64,000 nt of DNA from Gymnogyps californianus (GCF_018139145.2 NC_059500.1:28935437-28999436), one strand, 5' to 3'; counted from the first letter of the stretch, positions 11,930-27,200 are shown. Notes: generated by a model from the letters alone, not told the origin. Program-made: numbers and translations.

Positions 11930-14689
11930 AGGTCCTGGTAAGTTGCTTTGCATTTCCAAAAAAACAATTTACTTTTTAATCAAATAAAATGGGAATTAAA
12001 AAATTCAGGTTGAACCAGGTATTGCACATGGGCAATAGGATTAATTTAAAAGGATTTCTTTAGGAATAAAGAGGTACCTTTCAAGATTAAATACAAACTA
12101 TAGTTTAAACAAATACTTTGGAAAAATCTCTTTTAAAATACAGAGAACTGAGTGAATCTGACTCAAATTTGTAAAAGGCTTTCATGTTGCTGAAGGTTCG
12201 TCCAAAAATTCCACACAGACCTGTACTAAACTTTGCATTTGCAGACCTATCTTTTGTATTTGCTCCTTGGTCTTGGCAACTGAATTCACAACACCCTTTT
12301 GTTAGCAGTCCTCTACCTCTTTCAAGTTATTGCAGGATAGTTAATGCGATTTTCCCTGACTTTCTTAAGCTAGAAAATTATGTGTTGTACTTAGAAAAAG
12401 TCCATGGATCAACTTTTTCAGCCTAAAATCTCATTGCTTACATCTGAATTCAAGTTAAGCTAAGCTCTGGGCATTGCTGGTTTTCCCCTTTTGCTTTGAT
12501 TCCACAGGAGCATACTAACATGCAGGTGTGAAAGCTGAGACCGTGCGTTTGTGAGTCTAAAGCTGGGGGAAAGAACTAGGGTAGGCCTGAACGACCCTTT
12601 GAGAGATGGCTGTAACCATAGCTTTGGCTTGGGTGCTAAAGATACAGGTTGTGCCATGGTGATAGCTAATAAATATTAGAAACAGAAGAAGCATGCCTAT
12701 GGCATGGAGAGAGCTTTATAACAGGACTGGGGTTGTCTTAGTGCCTGTTCTTAGACTTAGAGGCCTGATAAGAAGCAGCTGGCAAATGATTTGGGCAGAG
12801 CCCAAGGATTTATGCTCAAAGGCTATGCCTTTAGGCTGTTTATCTTCTGTACAGTTGCTGTTGGGTGACTTGGGCCACCCAGCTCATGACTGCAACTGGC
12901 CAGAAACAATTGTAAACAAACTCAGACTGAGCATAGGAGAGCCCGGCTACATGTTTAACAGTGGAGGCTGGTCAGCTTTTATCTGAGCTTGTTGGATAGG
13001 GGAGAGACCATCTGTGTAGGCAGCAGCCCAGCATTAATGGAAACTGTGCCTGGGTGGAAATTGGTGGTAAAACAGGGCAGGATGCTGGGGCATGATCTTT
13101 ACTGCAGATTAATTTTAGTGGCCTAGGATTTAGCTAAGGCTCTGGAAGAACAGGATAAAATGTCTGAAGCTTGGTGCTGGGGATGTTTTCTCCTTTGCCT
13201 GGAGTCTGGCTGAGAGGCTGGGGGCTGTGCAGTTTGGGGGCAGTGACCCTACTGGGTTGCTTAAGGACAAAAAGTAGGAGGATGCAGGGCTGACTTTAAA
13301 GCCTAGGTTTGAACTATCACCTTTCCTCCCAGGGGTCATATTCCCACATCCTAGCCCCACTCCCAGAGAGGGAGAAATGAAATCATTTGTCGGATGAAAC
13401 CATAGAAACCAAGGTCAAAGTCACAGCTCACAGCAACTCAAGGATGTAAGGGGAGTTGGGATCAGGTGGCATGTGCTATTTCTAACTTGCCTCTTACTGC
13501 TCAGACGGTAAGAGACACAGGCTCCTCCTTTCATACCCTGTCAGTCTTGGTTACTCCAGCAGCACCGAAAAAACCTGTATGTTACAAGTGACAGAGACAG
13601 GGCAATATGAGGGAGGAGGCAATATGAGGGAGGAGCCATTCACTGGATTCATCAGGCAAACTTTTCCCTTCCCAGACTGCAGTATAGGAGACAGTAATGA
13701 TCTTGGTCCCTATTCCTTTCCCTCCTCTTTAAGCCACTGAGATTTAACATTGATTTGTGTAGCTGCAGACATTGCTGGGCTTGCAGGCATGAACTATTAG
13801 CAGAAGTTGTACTTAAAAATAAACCCTCTTTCTCACATGTGCTCTGTCTGCCTTGTCAGATCTGCTTGATGCTGCACTGGAAACAGCAGAAGACTGTGAA
13901 TCTGCTGCTGCTCTTTGCGGAGCAGCAAAGATGAGACAAGAGAAACCCTTCCACCTACTGCACAAGAAAGGAGTCCCTCCCCCAGCTGCACCAGCATTAC
14001 TCTGGTGTGCATGGGACATTAGTAAAGACAGAGCATTCTGACTCTCACCTGTGGCATCTGGAGAAGAATTTGCTGGTAATATCAACCAGCAGAGCAACAG
14101 GAGATAAACAGTGGACCTAAGGCAGGACCAGGAGCTGTTAAATGGACTCTGGGAAATGCTATGCTCCTTGCCACATGTGGAACGAGGCTTTGAACAGCTC
14201 TGAGGATGTTCTGAAGCTTAATCCTACACCCTGTTCTCTCTTAGAAGCCATAGTGCACACAGCACAGGTACAAGGCAATAATCCGACCCCAGGGGAGCTA
14301 AAAGAGCTTTATCTCAAACCCTAGGCAACAATCCCACAGTTGTGTCCGTCTGCACCAGATAAAAAACATGAAGTAGCATGAGAGAAAATCTATCTGTGGC
14401 TTTCTGGACAACAAATGCACGAGATACAGAGTTCCCAGCAGGAGGGAAGCTATGGAGTGGTGCAGTAGATGAGGATGTGCCATCATGCAGGACCCCCGTT
14501 AAATGGCAATTCTCTCAAAAGTAGCCTGGCAAGGCATCTCTTGGGTCCTGACTTTCAGTCACAGTCCCTGTATTATACAACACAATGCAATGTTTGATCA
14601 TTAATCAGGGAGAAAGGTCTGTGGGAGGCAGGGAGCACTATGGGCATGGGGAAAGTGAAGCTAAATGGTGACCTAGGATTAATTCCTGT
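11930..14689. other. intergenic or intronic sequence, nothing assignable
   Basis: No gene recognised. It includes a 17-bp tandem duplication at 13601-13634 and a CTAATA-AA-TATTAG inverted repeat at 12666-12679. Open frames are below 100 codons. Confidence 0.6.
13601..13634. repeat. perfect 17-bp tandem duplication
   Basis: The unit GGCAATATGAGGGAGGA occurs twice head to tail with no mismatch. The identity implies a recent slippage or microduplication event. Confidence 0.9.
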
Positions 14690-14855
14690 CTTATCCTTAA
14701 GTGCTTAGTATGATGTGTTACTCTGTGCCTTAGTTCACCCAGATAGGGATGCTAGATAGGATGGTACTGCCCTTACTTCACAGGGCTGCTGTCAGTGAAT
14801 GAATGTGACATGGTTAGGAAGAAGACACGCTGTACATGGTACATAAGTAGGAACA
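14690..14855 (+). repeat. ancient MIR/L3-like retroelement 3' fragment, sense
   Basis: Contains the degraded word series CTCTGTGCCTTAGTTCACCCAGATAGGGAT, then ACTGCCCTTACTTCACAGGGCTGCTGTCAGTGAATGAATG, then CTGTACATGGTACATAAGTA. The order matches the known tail TGCCTCAGTTTCCCCATCTGTAAAATGGGGAT, ACCTCACAGGGCTGTTGTGAGGAT, then TATAAGTA. Divergence is high and the subfamily is uncertain. Confidence 0.5.
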
Positions 14856-17800
14856 AAGGCCTCCCTGCACTTTTTACCACTCTCCAGACATCTACATGTT
14901 GGTTTGTCCTCTGGTGCTCTTCCAGACTAAGCCAGTCAGCTCTCCAAGCAGAGGAACAGAGGCTCAGGTTGACTGAGATCAGCCTCAGAAGGTCACAGAA
15001 GGAAACATGAGCTGGCCTGACTCAAAGATTTTGGTGGCTTTGTAAATCTCAATCTCCCTTTAAGATCATGAGCTCTGATAAGATACTGGGTGGACTGGGG
15101 AGTTCGTCTTGGAAGGATGTGCTCTTTCACTGTTACCTTTTAAATATAATAATTGATAACGATAGTTCTTAATAACATCCTTGATTGAATTAAGCAAGGT
15201 CATTGCAAGGGAAAGAACATCTAAATTTTTGTTAGCTAAAGCTGCCGCATGCACAAACATGCACTCACTCATACTCAGTCTGTGGTCCATTGGTTTCAGT
15301 TGTCCATAGCAGTGCTTTGGTGGTTAGCCATGGCACTAAGGTATGGAACTGGGTCTCTGGATGCTTCATCGGTGTCCATGCAGACAGTACCCACAACCTT
15401 CCTTCAAATTTATATGCAGTCTGCAGCCTTCGGAGATGCCTTCTGTATTCTATTTTTTGACCTCCAGCAATGTTGCTTTTATCAGTGGTATCACACCTAT
15501 GTGATTCTGGGTATCATCTGCCACTCCTTCTCTTATGTGGAGGGCTGGTAGGGCTAGACATTCACAAACCCATTGCTTGGCCTGTTGTAAATAAGCTAGA
15601 AAATGAAATGCTAAAAGGAAGAGACTATTCCTTTGCTAAAGCAGTCTGTGACACATCATCTGTAATATGACTGTCTGATATCAACATGAGATTGATTATA
15701 GAGATAGTTAACTGGATGATATGAACCTGATGCATGGAAAACATGGTGGGAGGAATCCATCTCAGATGTGGAGTTCTCTTGAAGGTGACAAGGCTGCTAT
15801 CTTCTGGCTCCTCGTGTTATTAAAAGCCTGGGCTGCTTTATACATTCTGTATATTTGTGTGCTTTGAGCTGTTGTAAAAATTAGGCATGCTCTTAAGAGG
15901 CCTGAAGAAAGACCTCTTCTTCTGACTCTTGTCTAACAGGGACACTGTCACAGGAAACCAAGCAGACACAGTCTCTAAATGCACTGCAGAATCTCAGATT
16001 TTCTCCTACTCTGTGACTGGATGTTGCTGCATCCTAGCTGTTACTTGATGCAGAGGCTTACGAGGCAAGAGAGAAACCACAGTACTGCTTGTGTGTGGGG
16101 TCTGGCTGTGTGAAGCACAGGGATCATGAGACTCTTAGCCTAAGTGCCTCACACATGACAGAAGAGATATATCTTTAGATGTATCACAGACAGTAAATTA
16201 TATTTATTCTGTCTTCCAGGGAGGAACAGGATCTGTTCAGGAAGAAAGGGGGAGTACACATGAGGCTCAATCCAAGGGAAATCATGCCTATGGCTAACAG
16301 AATCACCAAAATGTTATCCTTGCTTTTTCTCAGGATGTGAAAATGTATTCAGTGAGACTACTTATCCCCTTAACACATGATCTATGTAACACACAGATTC
16401 ATTCAGGACTGTGGCTTCCTGATGACTCATTTCATAACTTGCTAGAGAAAGCTCCAGTGTTCCCACAGCTCACTGCAGCTTTAATTTGGCACACCAGGAA
16501 AAAATTCTCACTGGGGGCTGAATAGCATGGGTAGCACTGCCAAAATGTTACAGCCATACCAGATGTTTCACAGTTCTGCAAAATTGCACTAGCATTTTCT
16601 ACAGTGGGCTCCGGAAAACTGCTTGCTAGGTCAGAAAAGCATACAATATTTATCAAAAATGAAAGCAAGTATGCAGTATTTGTGTGATGAGCAGCCAAAC
16701 CTGTAAGGAAGTTTTAACTTATATATTTTTTAACTTCTCTCCAAGAGATAAAATGTAAATACAACAGGCTACTAGTAATAGATGAAGAACCCAGAGAGTA
16801 GATGGGAGGGAGAGCAGAGGCTAAGGAAACAAATCTGTCTCCCTTTCTTGTCAATGTCTTATTCACAATGATGTCAGTTGTCACTTCTGCTGAAGTCTAT
16901 TTCTTGTCTTCCATCTGAGCCTGAGAGAAGGTCAAAGCTAAAGAATACACCTGAGCCATATTCAGCAGCAAGTTCAAACGTGAGGGTTTAGAAACTTGAT
17001 AAAATGTTGGGAGATAGTAGAGCATCCCAGGTGTACTTTTGCTTGATGGGGCAGTCAGCAGAGCAGAGCATGATGGGCATTACAGCCAGATGGGACCTTA
17101 GGTCCTCGCTCTGTTCCTTGGGCAGTGTAGCTGAGGACTGCCTCTTCTGCAGGCTGCAAATGCTTCTTTATGCCTGAAACCAAGGTGCGTGGTATTTCTT
17201 CCTTCTGAAACTCTGACTAGTGCTCTCTCTAGGGTACAGCTGTCTCTAGCCCAGCTGAGGCAGTAATTAAAAAAGTAACCCACAGACTGTTGGTGACCAA
17301 GAGGCTAAAATTTCCTTAAGATATGTTCTGTTTGCTGCCGATGTGTGCTCATGTGAATGGACAAGTTCAAAGAAGACATTTCAGGGGTACTGTGTGTGTG
17401 AAAATGACAATTTTTTTCAAGAAATGTACTAGATTTCAAGAAAGCATTTTTGAAGGGATGCCTGGAAATCCTGGGTGGGATTTTCTCATCAAAACCAGAA
17501 GGACTGAATAACCTCAGGGAACCCTTAGTGTCAGTAATGACATGGTACAAAACCCAGCTGCATTGGATGGCCTTGAGAAGGACACCAAAGTCAAGTCCTC
17601 TCTTTGGTTGATATATCTGTGGAAGCAGGTAACTGTAGTAGAGAGGTCAGGAAAACAGACTCAGGTTTGCATTTCCATCCTTCCAAAGTCTTCTAGTACT
17701 GCCTTTCCAAAATGGGGTCAATAGGCACCTGCAGATGGATGGAGCACTGAGTTTGAAAGTGTTGGTTCCTGGGTCAGCAACTACTGTAGTTACAGCTCCT

Positions 17801-20800
17801 TGTGAGACCTTTGCATGAGTAGACAGCTTTGGAGTTTACTGCTGGGTCACCAGAACAAGAAAACAGTGGGAGGGTGAAGTCCCATATGCTTCTTAGTTTT
17901 CCCTTAGACTAGCCAGCTGGCATTGCAAGGGCAAACTTTGAGTGTATAAAAAAATCAATACAGTCTAAAAATCCAGACTCACTATTGATTGTGTCCTTGA
18001 AATTCTCCTCTTGACTGGTCTGCTATTTTTGTTTGTAATTAAGATTGAAGTCACTCTTCTTGGTACCTGTGGACTCTACCAGTTCATTCCAAGGTCCTCC
18101 CACCCACCAACCTTCTGCTCACTTTGCAATTACTTTTAAAGGGATTTCTTTAACATTCTTCTGGAAATCGTAGGAATCCTTTCTCTGCTTGATCAGATTA
18201 AACTATATCTATGATGGGCAAACAATGCAGTCCTACAAGTGGTTGTCTCAATTACAGGATTTTTTTTTTTGTTAAGATACTGGTGCAAATGTTTATGAAT
18301 TTTTATAAGTAACATATACCTTTTACAAGGAGAACCTCAAGCTTATAAAAACAGTAGTGCACCTGCCTGCATTTTCATCTAGTAACATTTAAAACTTCTT
18401 TTTGATTTACAACTTGTTTTTTGTAGGACTGTAGTAAAGGACTTGAAAACTTCTGCTGTAGACAGATCCTACATTTCTTAGGCCATTTGTATTGTGAATG
18501 CATGAAAAAGAAATGAATATTCATTGATAATTAATAACAGTTGAACAGTAACTGAATAACTAATGACTCCACAACCATTTTTTTTTTGTCTGGGTAATAT
18601 GTGTCCCTTTTCTTCATAGATGACTAAAAGGATCTAAAGCAGTACAGAATTTAGATGGTCAGTTTGAACTTTCTGGGAGTTCATAGTCCATCACAGTCTC
18701 TGTAAAAGAGACACTGAGTTGGAAAATAAAGCCTGGCTTTCATGGTGTTTATAGTGTTATTTGTTTTTAAAACATGCAACAAGCTAAAATGGGTATGTTG
18801 TTCAACTTTTTATAATGATTTTCCTGTGTGAAACGGTACCCAGTGCACTACAGACTACAGGGGAGGATAGAGCTTGTGCTCTCCTTATGTAGAGAGGCTT
18901 CACAGCTTATGGAAAAACATACTTTAAAGATCAAGCTTCTGCCTTTTAAAAAAAAATTCTTCCGATATACCTTCTTTGGACTTAGCAAGCCAATGAGAAC
19001 AGAAACTAAAGCATAATGACTAACACTCGGGAGAAGACTACCTTACCCTGGTTAGGACCTAGAGGCTACAGAGGACTTAGACTTATAAGTGGGAGGACAG
19101 TACTGAATCCAGTCTGGGCAACTCAAAGCAGTCCCAAAGGTTGTAAATGAATCCTGTGTCCTCAACACCCTTTAACATCTTCCAGTTACTCCAGGACACA
19201 GGAGAGATGTCATTCAATTGTCAATAAGAAAAAATGTCCTATTTTTTCTTTTATGAAGGGACGCACAGACCATCTTTGCAAAAGATCTGTCTTCTGCAGC
19301 TGTGCAGAGAACTTTGGCAGCTCACCAGTGCATAGAACTCTGGGGGTCTCAAATACATGAGGGCTCTGAGCAGCTCCTCTGCGGTAGCAACAGCAGCTGC
19401 ACTGTCATGTCAGAAATTGAAACCAAAAGCAGAATTGCAATTTGAACCACATAAATCCATCTTTGCATGTTCATCACTGTGTTGGGCTGCAATGGCAGAT
19501 AGCCTTCTGGCCAGATGAGTCAAGTGGATTTGATACTGGAGACTTTACTCTTCAGCATGTTGCATGAATATTAGTTAAAGTGAGAATTTCCCTTGTCATT
19601 AAAAACGGAGAAATGGACGGTTGAAATGCAAGGGTAAGAAGCCCTGCTTTGTGTGTTCTTTGGATCTGGTGGAATCTGGCGGGCATATGACTGGCTCTCT
19701 CCTTGGTCTCAAAGACTCCAGGATCACCAACAGATGCTCACCATCTGGGCAAAGGCAGAGGCTTCTGTTTTTAAGAACTAGTATGTTGACCTCTGTAGCT
19801 GTCAACTGTAGTCTTCACATCTGTGACCTAGTCCAGAATTCTAAGCATTCCTGTCTGTAATTTAGACTTAAAGTCCTCCATTAGTAGAATAATTTTTACC
19901 CTCCTAGCCATTCTTTATGTTTTCTCACTAGTACTGCAGGAATTATTTCATGATAGACACTCAGAGTTTGTCTCACGTCACCAAAGTCAATGCAAGGTTA
20001 TTTATTCTTACTGGTCCGCGGGAGTATTTGCAAGTGCTCTGGCATGCTAGACATTCAGCATGCAATGCTCAAGGCCCCCAGCTTACTTTCTTATTTTCCA
20101 CTTCTGTGTTTTCCAGTGGCTCATGCAACATTAACACTTATTGCCTGACTGTCTGGTTTCTCAGAAGCTGAGTCATGTCTCTTTGGTAAGAAACAGTCTC
20201 CAATAGCTGTCACCCACAGAGATCAAGAGATACGCTTGCCGACACATGTCCAAAAAGACACAACACTTTGGCAGGCCTCATCACAGCTCTCTTTTTCAGT
20301 CTTGCCACCACTGCTACTGATTATTATCCCTCTGTACTTTTGTGCGTCCAAGGCCATGGAGTTCATACCCTCCATGTTACCACGTCCCAGAGCACAATGG
20401 AGTCAGTGTTGTGCTCTTTTTCTCAGCACCAGAAAACAAACCTTTGTACACTCTCTGTTACTGAGGATTTGACTTAGAAGTCTCAGTGGGATACTCACAA
20501 CCAATTTCTGTTCTTGTTGCCCTGAAGACAAAACAGTAGCATGTGCAGATCAGCATCATAGTCTCTTTCCTGGTCTGTGGCCACTGTGATGTGCCAGATG
20601 GGATTTTCTGACTTGCTCTGTTTGCTACAGGAAGCAGCACAGAGGCCGTGTTGTGGCTGGTCCTAGCTGTGCATCACTCAGGGTGGAGGGAATGGGAGGG
20701 GCTGTCCTCCTGGTTGAAGTTTTGTTCTTGGCTGCAGCAGGCTTATCCTGCATGCCCTCCTGCACAGGCATTTGCCTGCCTTGTGACTGCATAGTTAGCA

Positions 20801-21142
20801 GGCTCCTATTTGGGCAGGCAGCGAAAAGCTGGGCGTCATTTAGCAGCTGAAGCCCTGCACTCAGTTGGATGCTGGCTGAGGGCTGTTCACTGATGGTGTC
20901 CCCTCTGCACCGCAGGTCCTTTCAGGCAAGTGCGAGAAGGCTACAAAGGCACACTACCAGGCCTTTGTGCAACATGTACCTCTCACTGCCAGGCCGTCCT
21001 ACCTGAGGAATGAGATCTGATCCTTGCTTAATAGGAAAGGAGAAGTTAATGAGCCAGACCTTTGGGCTAGTGGTGTGGTCAGATTCATAGATCTGGCTTG
21101 ATAAACACTTATGCAGGTAAGCTGTTCCTCTCAAGTCTTCTT
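14856..21142. other. intergenic or intronic sequence, nothing assignable
   Basis: No gene or clear interspersed repeat. A 14940-14995 stretch (GGAACAGAGGCTCAGG...AGGTCACAGAAGG) faintly resembles antisense MIR but is too weak to call. A 7-bp inverted repeat GCATGCT/AGCATGC with an 8-bp loop lies near 20042-20063. Confidence 0.55.
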
Positions 21143-21220
21143 GGCTATCCTCACTCATTTGATATATGAACCAGCTCCCAAGGCTATCCTCACTCATTTA
21201 ATGTATGAACCAGCTCCTAA
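21143..21220. repeat. 39-bp tandem duplication, two copies
   Basis: The unit beginning GGCTATCCTCACTCATTT and ending in AACCAGCTCC plus a short CAA/TAA-like tail is present at 21143-21181 and again at 21182-21220, with about three base differences. Direct abutment indicates a local tandem duplication rather than two insertions. Confidence 0.9.
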
Positions 21221-24200
21221 GGAATGACATTCTCAGCACATCAATACGCAGTGGTCATCCAGAAGTGGGCAGCTCTGTCTCTGTATGTTGTGGAAAGGCT
21301 CTGAAATCAGCCACCTAGCAGGGGAAAGGGCTTGTGTGGAGACTCCATGAGAAGCACAAGACGTGAAGAGAAGTATCTGCAGCCAAGGTGCTCCACATCA
21401 ACTGCTTAGCTTAAGAGGACCCACATATAGAAAGTGCTAAACAGTGCTGGACCCCAATATAGAAAACTGCACAACTGGCTGACCTCCCAACTCAGACTCC
21501 AGAGGCTGATAAAATCAGACCAACACCCTAGCTAGAACAGCACAGGCAAATCATCTTCTCAAGAGAAGGAAAGAAATCTTCCTGAAGGAAAAAGATTGTT
21601 CTCAAACTCTCTGGTGTTTGCAGACCATTTCTGGCTTTATCCCGCATGAGTAAGTGTTTGCCTCTTGCAGTGCAGACTGCAGGTAGAAGGGGAGCTTCCA
21701 TCAAGATCATTCTCACCACCAAAAGTACTTCTCGGGACTCGCATGTGTTTTCACTCCCTGGACATATACATCTGGAGGACAAAGACTAGGCCCATGCAGT
21801 CTCATCTTTCTGTTGGTGGTCTTTGAGATGGTGAAGCTGAAGGGTCGTGATGACTTGAGGTTGCAGCTGCTCAGCTGACCATGGCACACTCACCTTTTTT
21901 TTTTTAAAGAAGAATCAGGGAGAAGAAGGAGAGAATGGGGTCCAGAGGTAAAGAAAAGGCAAAGCTTGCAAAGCTAGTGGTGTGAAATACTGAAATAGCC
22001 TTGGGAGCAAATCTTGTGGTCCTTGCACACCAGCTCCACATCTGGAACGGTGTCATTGGTTTCAAGAGTCCTGCAGCATTTTGCCTTTCCTAGAAGCAAT
22101 CTGCAGGATGTGGGTTTCCTTGAAGGACTGGATCTCACCCATGAAGTTGTGTAGGCAACTTGACAGCTTGACAGCTGGGTATGAGAGAGAGAGAAACTTC
22201 ACGGTGTTTATAAAAAGTGGAGGCTGATGCAAACATGGCTTGCCACCAACTCTTGTACAATAGTCTGTAAACCTAGCAACATTGTTACCAGTACCTACAA
22301 TAATGTAGATAAAGTCTTCCATTCTCCTTACTTAAAACATTCTATGGTTTTTTTTGTGGGTAATTTTGTGAGTAATTTTTGTGGGTAACTGGACAAATAA
22401 CAATTTCCTCCATTCCTCTAGGTGAGGTGATTCTTGGAAATGGGATTCAAGATTCTCACCTCAGACTCAATATCCCAGACCAATTTTCAAACACACAAAT
22501 ATTGTGGGAAGATGCTGGCATGGAAGCTTCCCACACCGAGTGCTAGCCATGACTCTTATATGCATCAGGATGAAGGGAAGAGTTTACAATTGGCTGATGT
22601 GTGGGACCTCAAATCAATGTAGCTTTGCTGGAGAAATAGTGGTTTATGCTGAATAAGAATCTGCACTCTGGATATCCAGAGTACAAAAAGCTATTCAGGA
22701 AACAGTCTGCCAAGGAGAAGAGACTATGCACACTCTTACAAAGCTTCTTGAGGATCTTTTGTTCTCCTTCTGAACATCCCAGGCCAAACAAACCACAAAC
22801 CCACTCATCTAGATGTAACTGTCCACCTACTCCATTACTGAGAGTAGCAAGAGTTATTTGTGTTTGTTAAAATATTATCACTAAGGAAAATTTTTTCTGG
22901 GAACTGATTAACCAAGATCACTGCTTAAATTCTAGATCATGTACTTTTCCTCTGTACCTTTTTAAGGTGGGCTGTTTTTAGAGCTGGAACATGTATATTT
23001 GAGGTCAGCATCAGCTGCACTGTGAAGCTAAGACAAGTAATTACAGTGAATTGCTCTAATTTTCCTGGATCAGATCAATTTTTCATGTGAATATTAAAGT
23101 TAGAGGTTGTGGCTAGGGAGAATGGGCTGTGCACAGAGTAGTGAGCTGAAAAGAAGAGTTTTGCACTTGGATATTTCAGTGCACTTGTGCATTTATTGGT
23201 GCATCCATAGGTACACATTCACTCTCTCTGTGACCCTTCACTGTAATTTAGTTTTCCCCTGGTGTGACTCCATTGGTTGAAATGGATTTCAGTTCTTGTC
23301 AGGGACGGAGAATCAAACCCAGCAAAAATAGTTTTCTTCTTTTCCAAGAATAATTCAGTGGGTAAAAGGATCTGACAGTAGGATTTTTTTATACATATAA
23401 TTTTTTTGCCATTTGCCATTGTCTGTTTCACTTGTGAAGCTGCAAGGCTTTAGCCACTGCCTAACAGATTTGGGGCTTAGATCACAATAAACGGGAAAAA
23501 ATCCATTTCACACAAAGACAAACAGTCTTCAATTCCAATAGAACACGCAGCACTTTGTAATCAAACCATCAGCCTCATCTCTCCTGTTAACTTCTGTGGG
23601 AATTACTCAGCTCAGGATCGCTGGCCTAGATGCACGAAGGCAGGACAAAATCCTGTTTTACCCATTCACTTGTGGCAACACCTCCAGGCCTCTGCCAAGC
23701 TCAAAAGCCCATGGAATAAATCCATAGCCAGGTGCAGTTATTGTCCTGAAAGGAGTAAATGTCACCTGAGATGGGAAAGTCTTCTTCAAATGCACATAGT
23801 AGCAGACACCTCTCCAGGTTCTCCCACTAATATCCTGCTTTCCAGACCATCTTGATTTAGGTACAGTTAACAGAGTGGATGACAGATTACACCTAAACCC
23901 AGTTTCTTACACTCCCATGAGCAATCATAACCTACCTGCCAGGTAGATTCCAACTTCCTTCCAGATGCCTCTCTGACTGAACAGCATTACGTCAAGAATG
24001 TTTCACATCCAATCTGGAGTTTTCTGAGATGTTAATAGCAACAAGTAATAGCTATTCTGACTCAGAAAAAGGCTCACCTAAACCTCATATTTTGCCTCTT
24101 AGGGAATGCTTGAGAAATTATTAAGAAAACATGGATTTAGAGGAGGATCTTACTCTTGACATTTCCTCCCAGCAGTCTGTTTTGCAGACTAGTGGGCAAT

Positions 24201-27200
24201 GTTGCGCAGGTGATGAATCCCCCCTGCTGTCCCAGTGCAGAAGTGTTTGCACAGCTGGGCATTAGGTAGCAGTGGAAACATAACATTTTAGTTACTCAGC
24301 TTATCTTCAGGCAACTCATGTTCTGTGCCGGCATCCAGCTTCCAGACCCAAGTGTATTCTGACTCCATCTTGGTTTTCAGCCAAAGCATGCCCATGGTGT
24401 CTGCTACCACTCTCTGCCCCTCAAAGGATACTACCTTGCTGTGTAGGCAGCAGGAGCCCGGCACCCCATCGTTTTCCCAGTCCTGACAAGCCTCCTTAGT
24501 CTGTATAGTTGGGGCATCCGCTTATCTCAGTCCCCCTACAGGAACTGTTACTAGATGAGGTTGCTGAAGATTTTGCCCTGAATGTGCAAGCCATCCTTAG
24601 TGCTCCTGATCTGATCCTTATAGTTCCAGAAAAACCGCTCTGCAAGCAACATCTTAGTGATTTCTGCTGCTGAGCCAGAATATCATGATATACAGAAAAC
24701 ACAAAAACTCCATCAAAAGGAGATGTTCTAAAGCCTATTTCCCCCCTCCTTTTCTTCACTTATTCCTAACCCCTACTCTCCACCCAAGGTTGCTTGTGAT
24801 AGCCTTCACTGACAGCTTCTGCTCCTGCATACTGCCCAGACTTTTCCCAGAAGGATCACAAACATCATGTTTCTTCCAGTGCTACAGCCAGGCTGGTTTA
24901 GCAGAAATGCCATAAGCTCTGGCACACCACTGTATATTAAACCCTGATTAGTTTGCCCACAGGAGCTGTTCAGTCAACTCTCTTTGTGCCCCCCAGACAC
25001 TAGACAACTTCTGGTTCTTTTGGGCCAACAGTACTTACCTCCTATTCCCTCCAGACAACAGGGCCTTGGCTTCTGGTGACAAAAGTGTTTTCTGCAATGA
25101 CAAAGTTAATTGCCAGCAGCTTTAATAGCATTAATCATGCTAAAAACAGTCATTGGTATTCTTGACATTGCACTGAAAATAATGCAATATGAAAAGAATT
25201 GAAATAATATATTTGAACATTTCTCCCTGCTGCAAAGAAAAAAATATACATTTGGTATTGAAAAGCAATTTTCATTTAGGTATCTCTTGTTCTCTCTGTG
25301 TATAGAACTTACATTTGCGTACAACTATACACATATTTGGAATCTTAGAACAAGATTCTTTGGAACAAACACTACATCACACATATAGGAAAGATATTAA
25401 TAATGGCTTGAAGGTGACAATAAGACCAGCATTATTGTACTAAAGATGAGGACACATAATTTCTATCATTTGTAGAATAATCAGCCTGCTACTTGACTTA
25501 ATAGAATTATAGCTGTGATGAGAGGAATGGTAAATGAAGTTCAAAATGGATCAGCTTTGTGTCACCAAAATTACACCTGAGTCATGAATCTAGAAAGTAA
25601 TTTGACACAAAAATCACACATTTAATAATAATAGAAAAAGCCTACTTCTTTCAGCACTTAAAAAAAATCGTGGCGGTGACAAAGACATACATACTGGTAC
25701 ATAATTCCTTGACAAAACCAAGCCTTTAGTTAATGTCTGTGCTAAACAATAGAGTAAAAAGCTTTTCTCAAACCTTGCAATTTGTGACAGGCTTGGAAAC
25801 AGAAAGAGCCGTCAACTTTAATCAACGTCTATTGGCACAATCTTGCCCAACAAAAAGCAGTGTCCCCTATGGCTCTTTCTCTGCACAGTCTCTGTCATCT
25901 GCCAGTCTTCTCTTTGCACAGTGACATTAATTTCCAGGTGGTCTGTAGTCAGTCTTTGAATAGCACTACGCATGGATTTGTATGTGCTGCTGAACTCTAT
26001 CCTTTCCATGACAATTCAGAGCTCATCAGAGGACAGCTACTAGACAAGTCACACAGGCCATCACCAGTGGAGTTACAGGATGCCATTTCACAGTTTCTTC
26101 ATCTTAACTAGAAAGTGTCTGAAAAAGGGCAGAGTCCCTGCTGCAAGAAACAGACCAGACAGTCCAGGCCTTTGCAGGTGGGAGAAGATGTCTTCCTCCA
26201 CACTCACATAACCATAATCTCTCCTCCTGCTTCTGTGTAGCGCCTGCTGTCAATACAATCCAGCAAGCAGGCTCTCACGCTGCCACCTGCATGCTGCAGT
26301 TGACATGCCCGTGCATTGTGAAGCACCAGAATGAGCTGCTGACATGCAGAGATTCAACACAAGCTCTGTCAAATGAAAGATGGGTATCCAAAGCTACTAG
26401 GTCTGAGGCTGGAGAAAAGCATTAGGCCCAATATAGGTCTCTGATCACTGCAGAGAGACAGTGAGCTGTTTTCAAATATGCGCTGTACATGCAAGCACAC
26501 ACAGAGCCAAAATGTGGGGAAGGAGGTGACAGCTTACTGGTATCCATTTGTCATGCATATATCACTAGCTCCTCCAGAGCATTTGCAGGCTCAAAGGGCG
26601 TGATAACATCAATCAGAGGAGGCATCAGCACTATCCACAGTTTTGTCCTGGCCCAGGGATGTGTCTGTCAGAATCAGTTCCTGAGAAAGCATGGTCTCAG
26701 ATGTCATGAATGCCAAGAGGGCAGTTACAGAGGAGATGACACTGACTTTTGCTAGAAGCATAGTTAAAAGGACCTTTCACTGTCAGTCTGCTGAAGGAGG
26801 CTTGTTGATATTCCTTACAAGGATGTGTGGTATCACAGCTGACTCAGTCAAAATATCCATTCAGGGTCATCGCAGCACCTGAATGTCTCTAGCTTTTGGG
26901 ATATTGACAGAAGGGCCAGACTTTGCTGCAGAGGAGACATTGGATCTACAAGTGCATTGCAAGCTTTCTCCTCCTGAGCTGGGAGAGAACTGTCCTCATT
27001 CCAGAAGTAGGAAAATGGCTTCTCTTGCCTCCCTGCCCACATTTCAGTCTACTGGCACTCTGAAACCCATGTGTGCCCGCTGCTTGCATATCCTCATCCT
27101 GTCTCATCAGCATGCAGTCCATTTGGCCATGTTCTTTTCACATCTATTCTTTACTGAGGTCCATCTGGGGAGTGACTGACACCAATGCTTAATTGGACTG

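Noticed and set aside
14940..14995. Additional antisense MIR-like fragment
   Set aside because: Only scattered words agree; not separable from chance.
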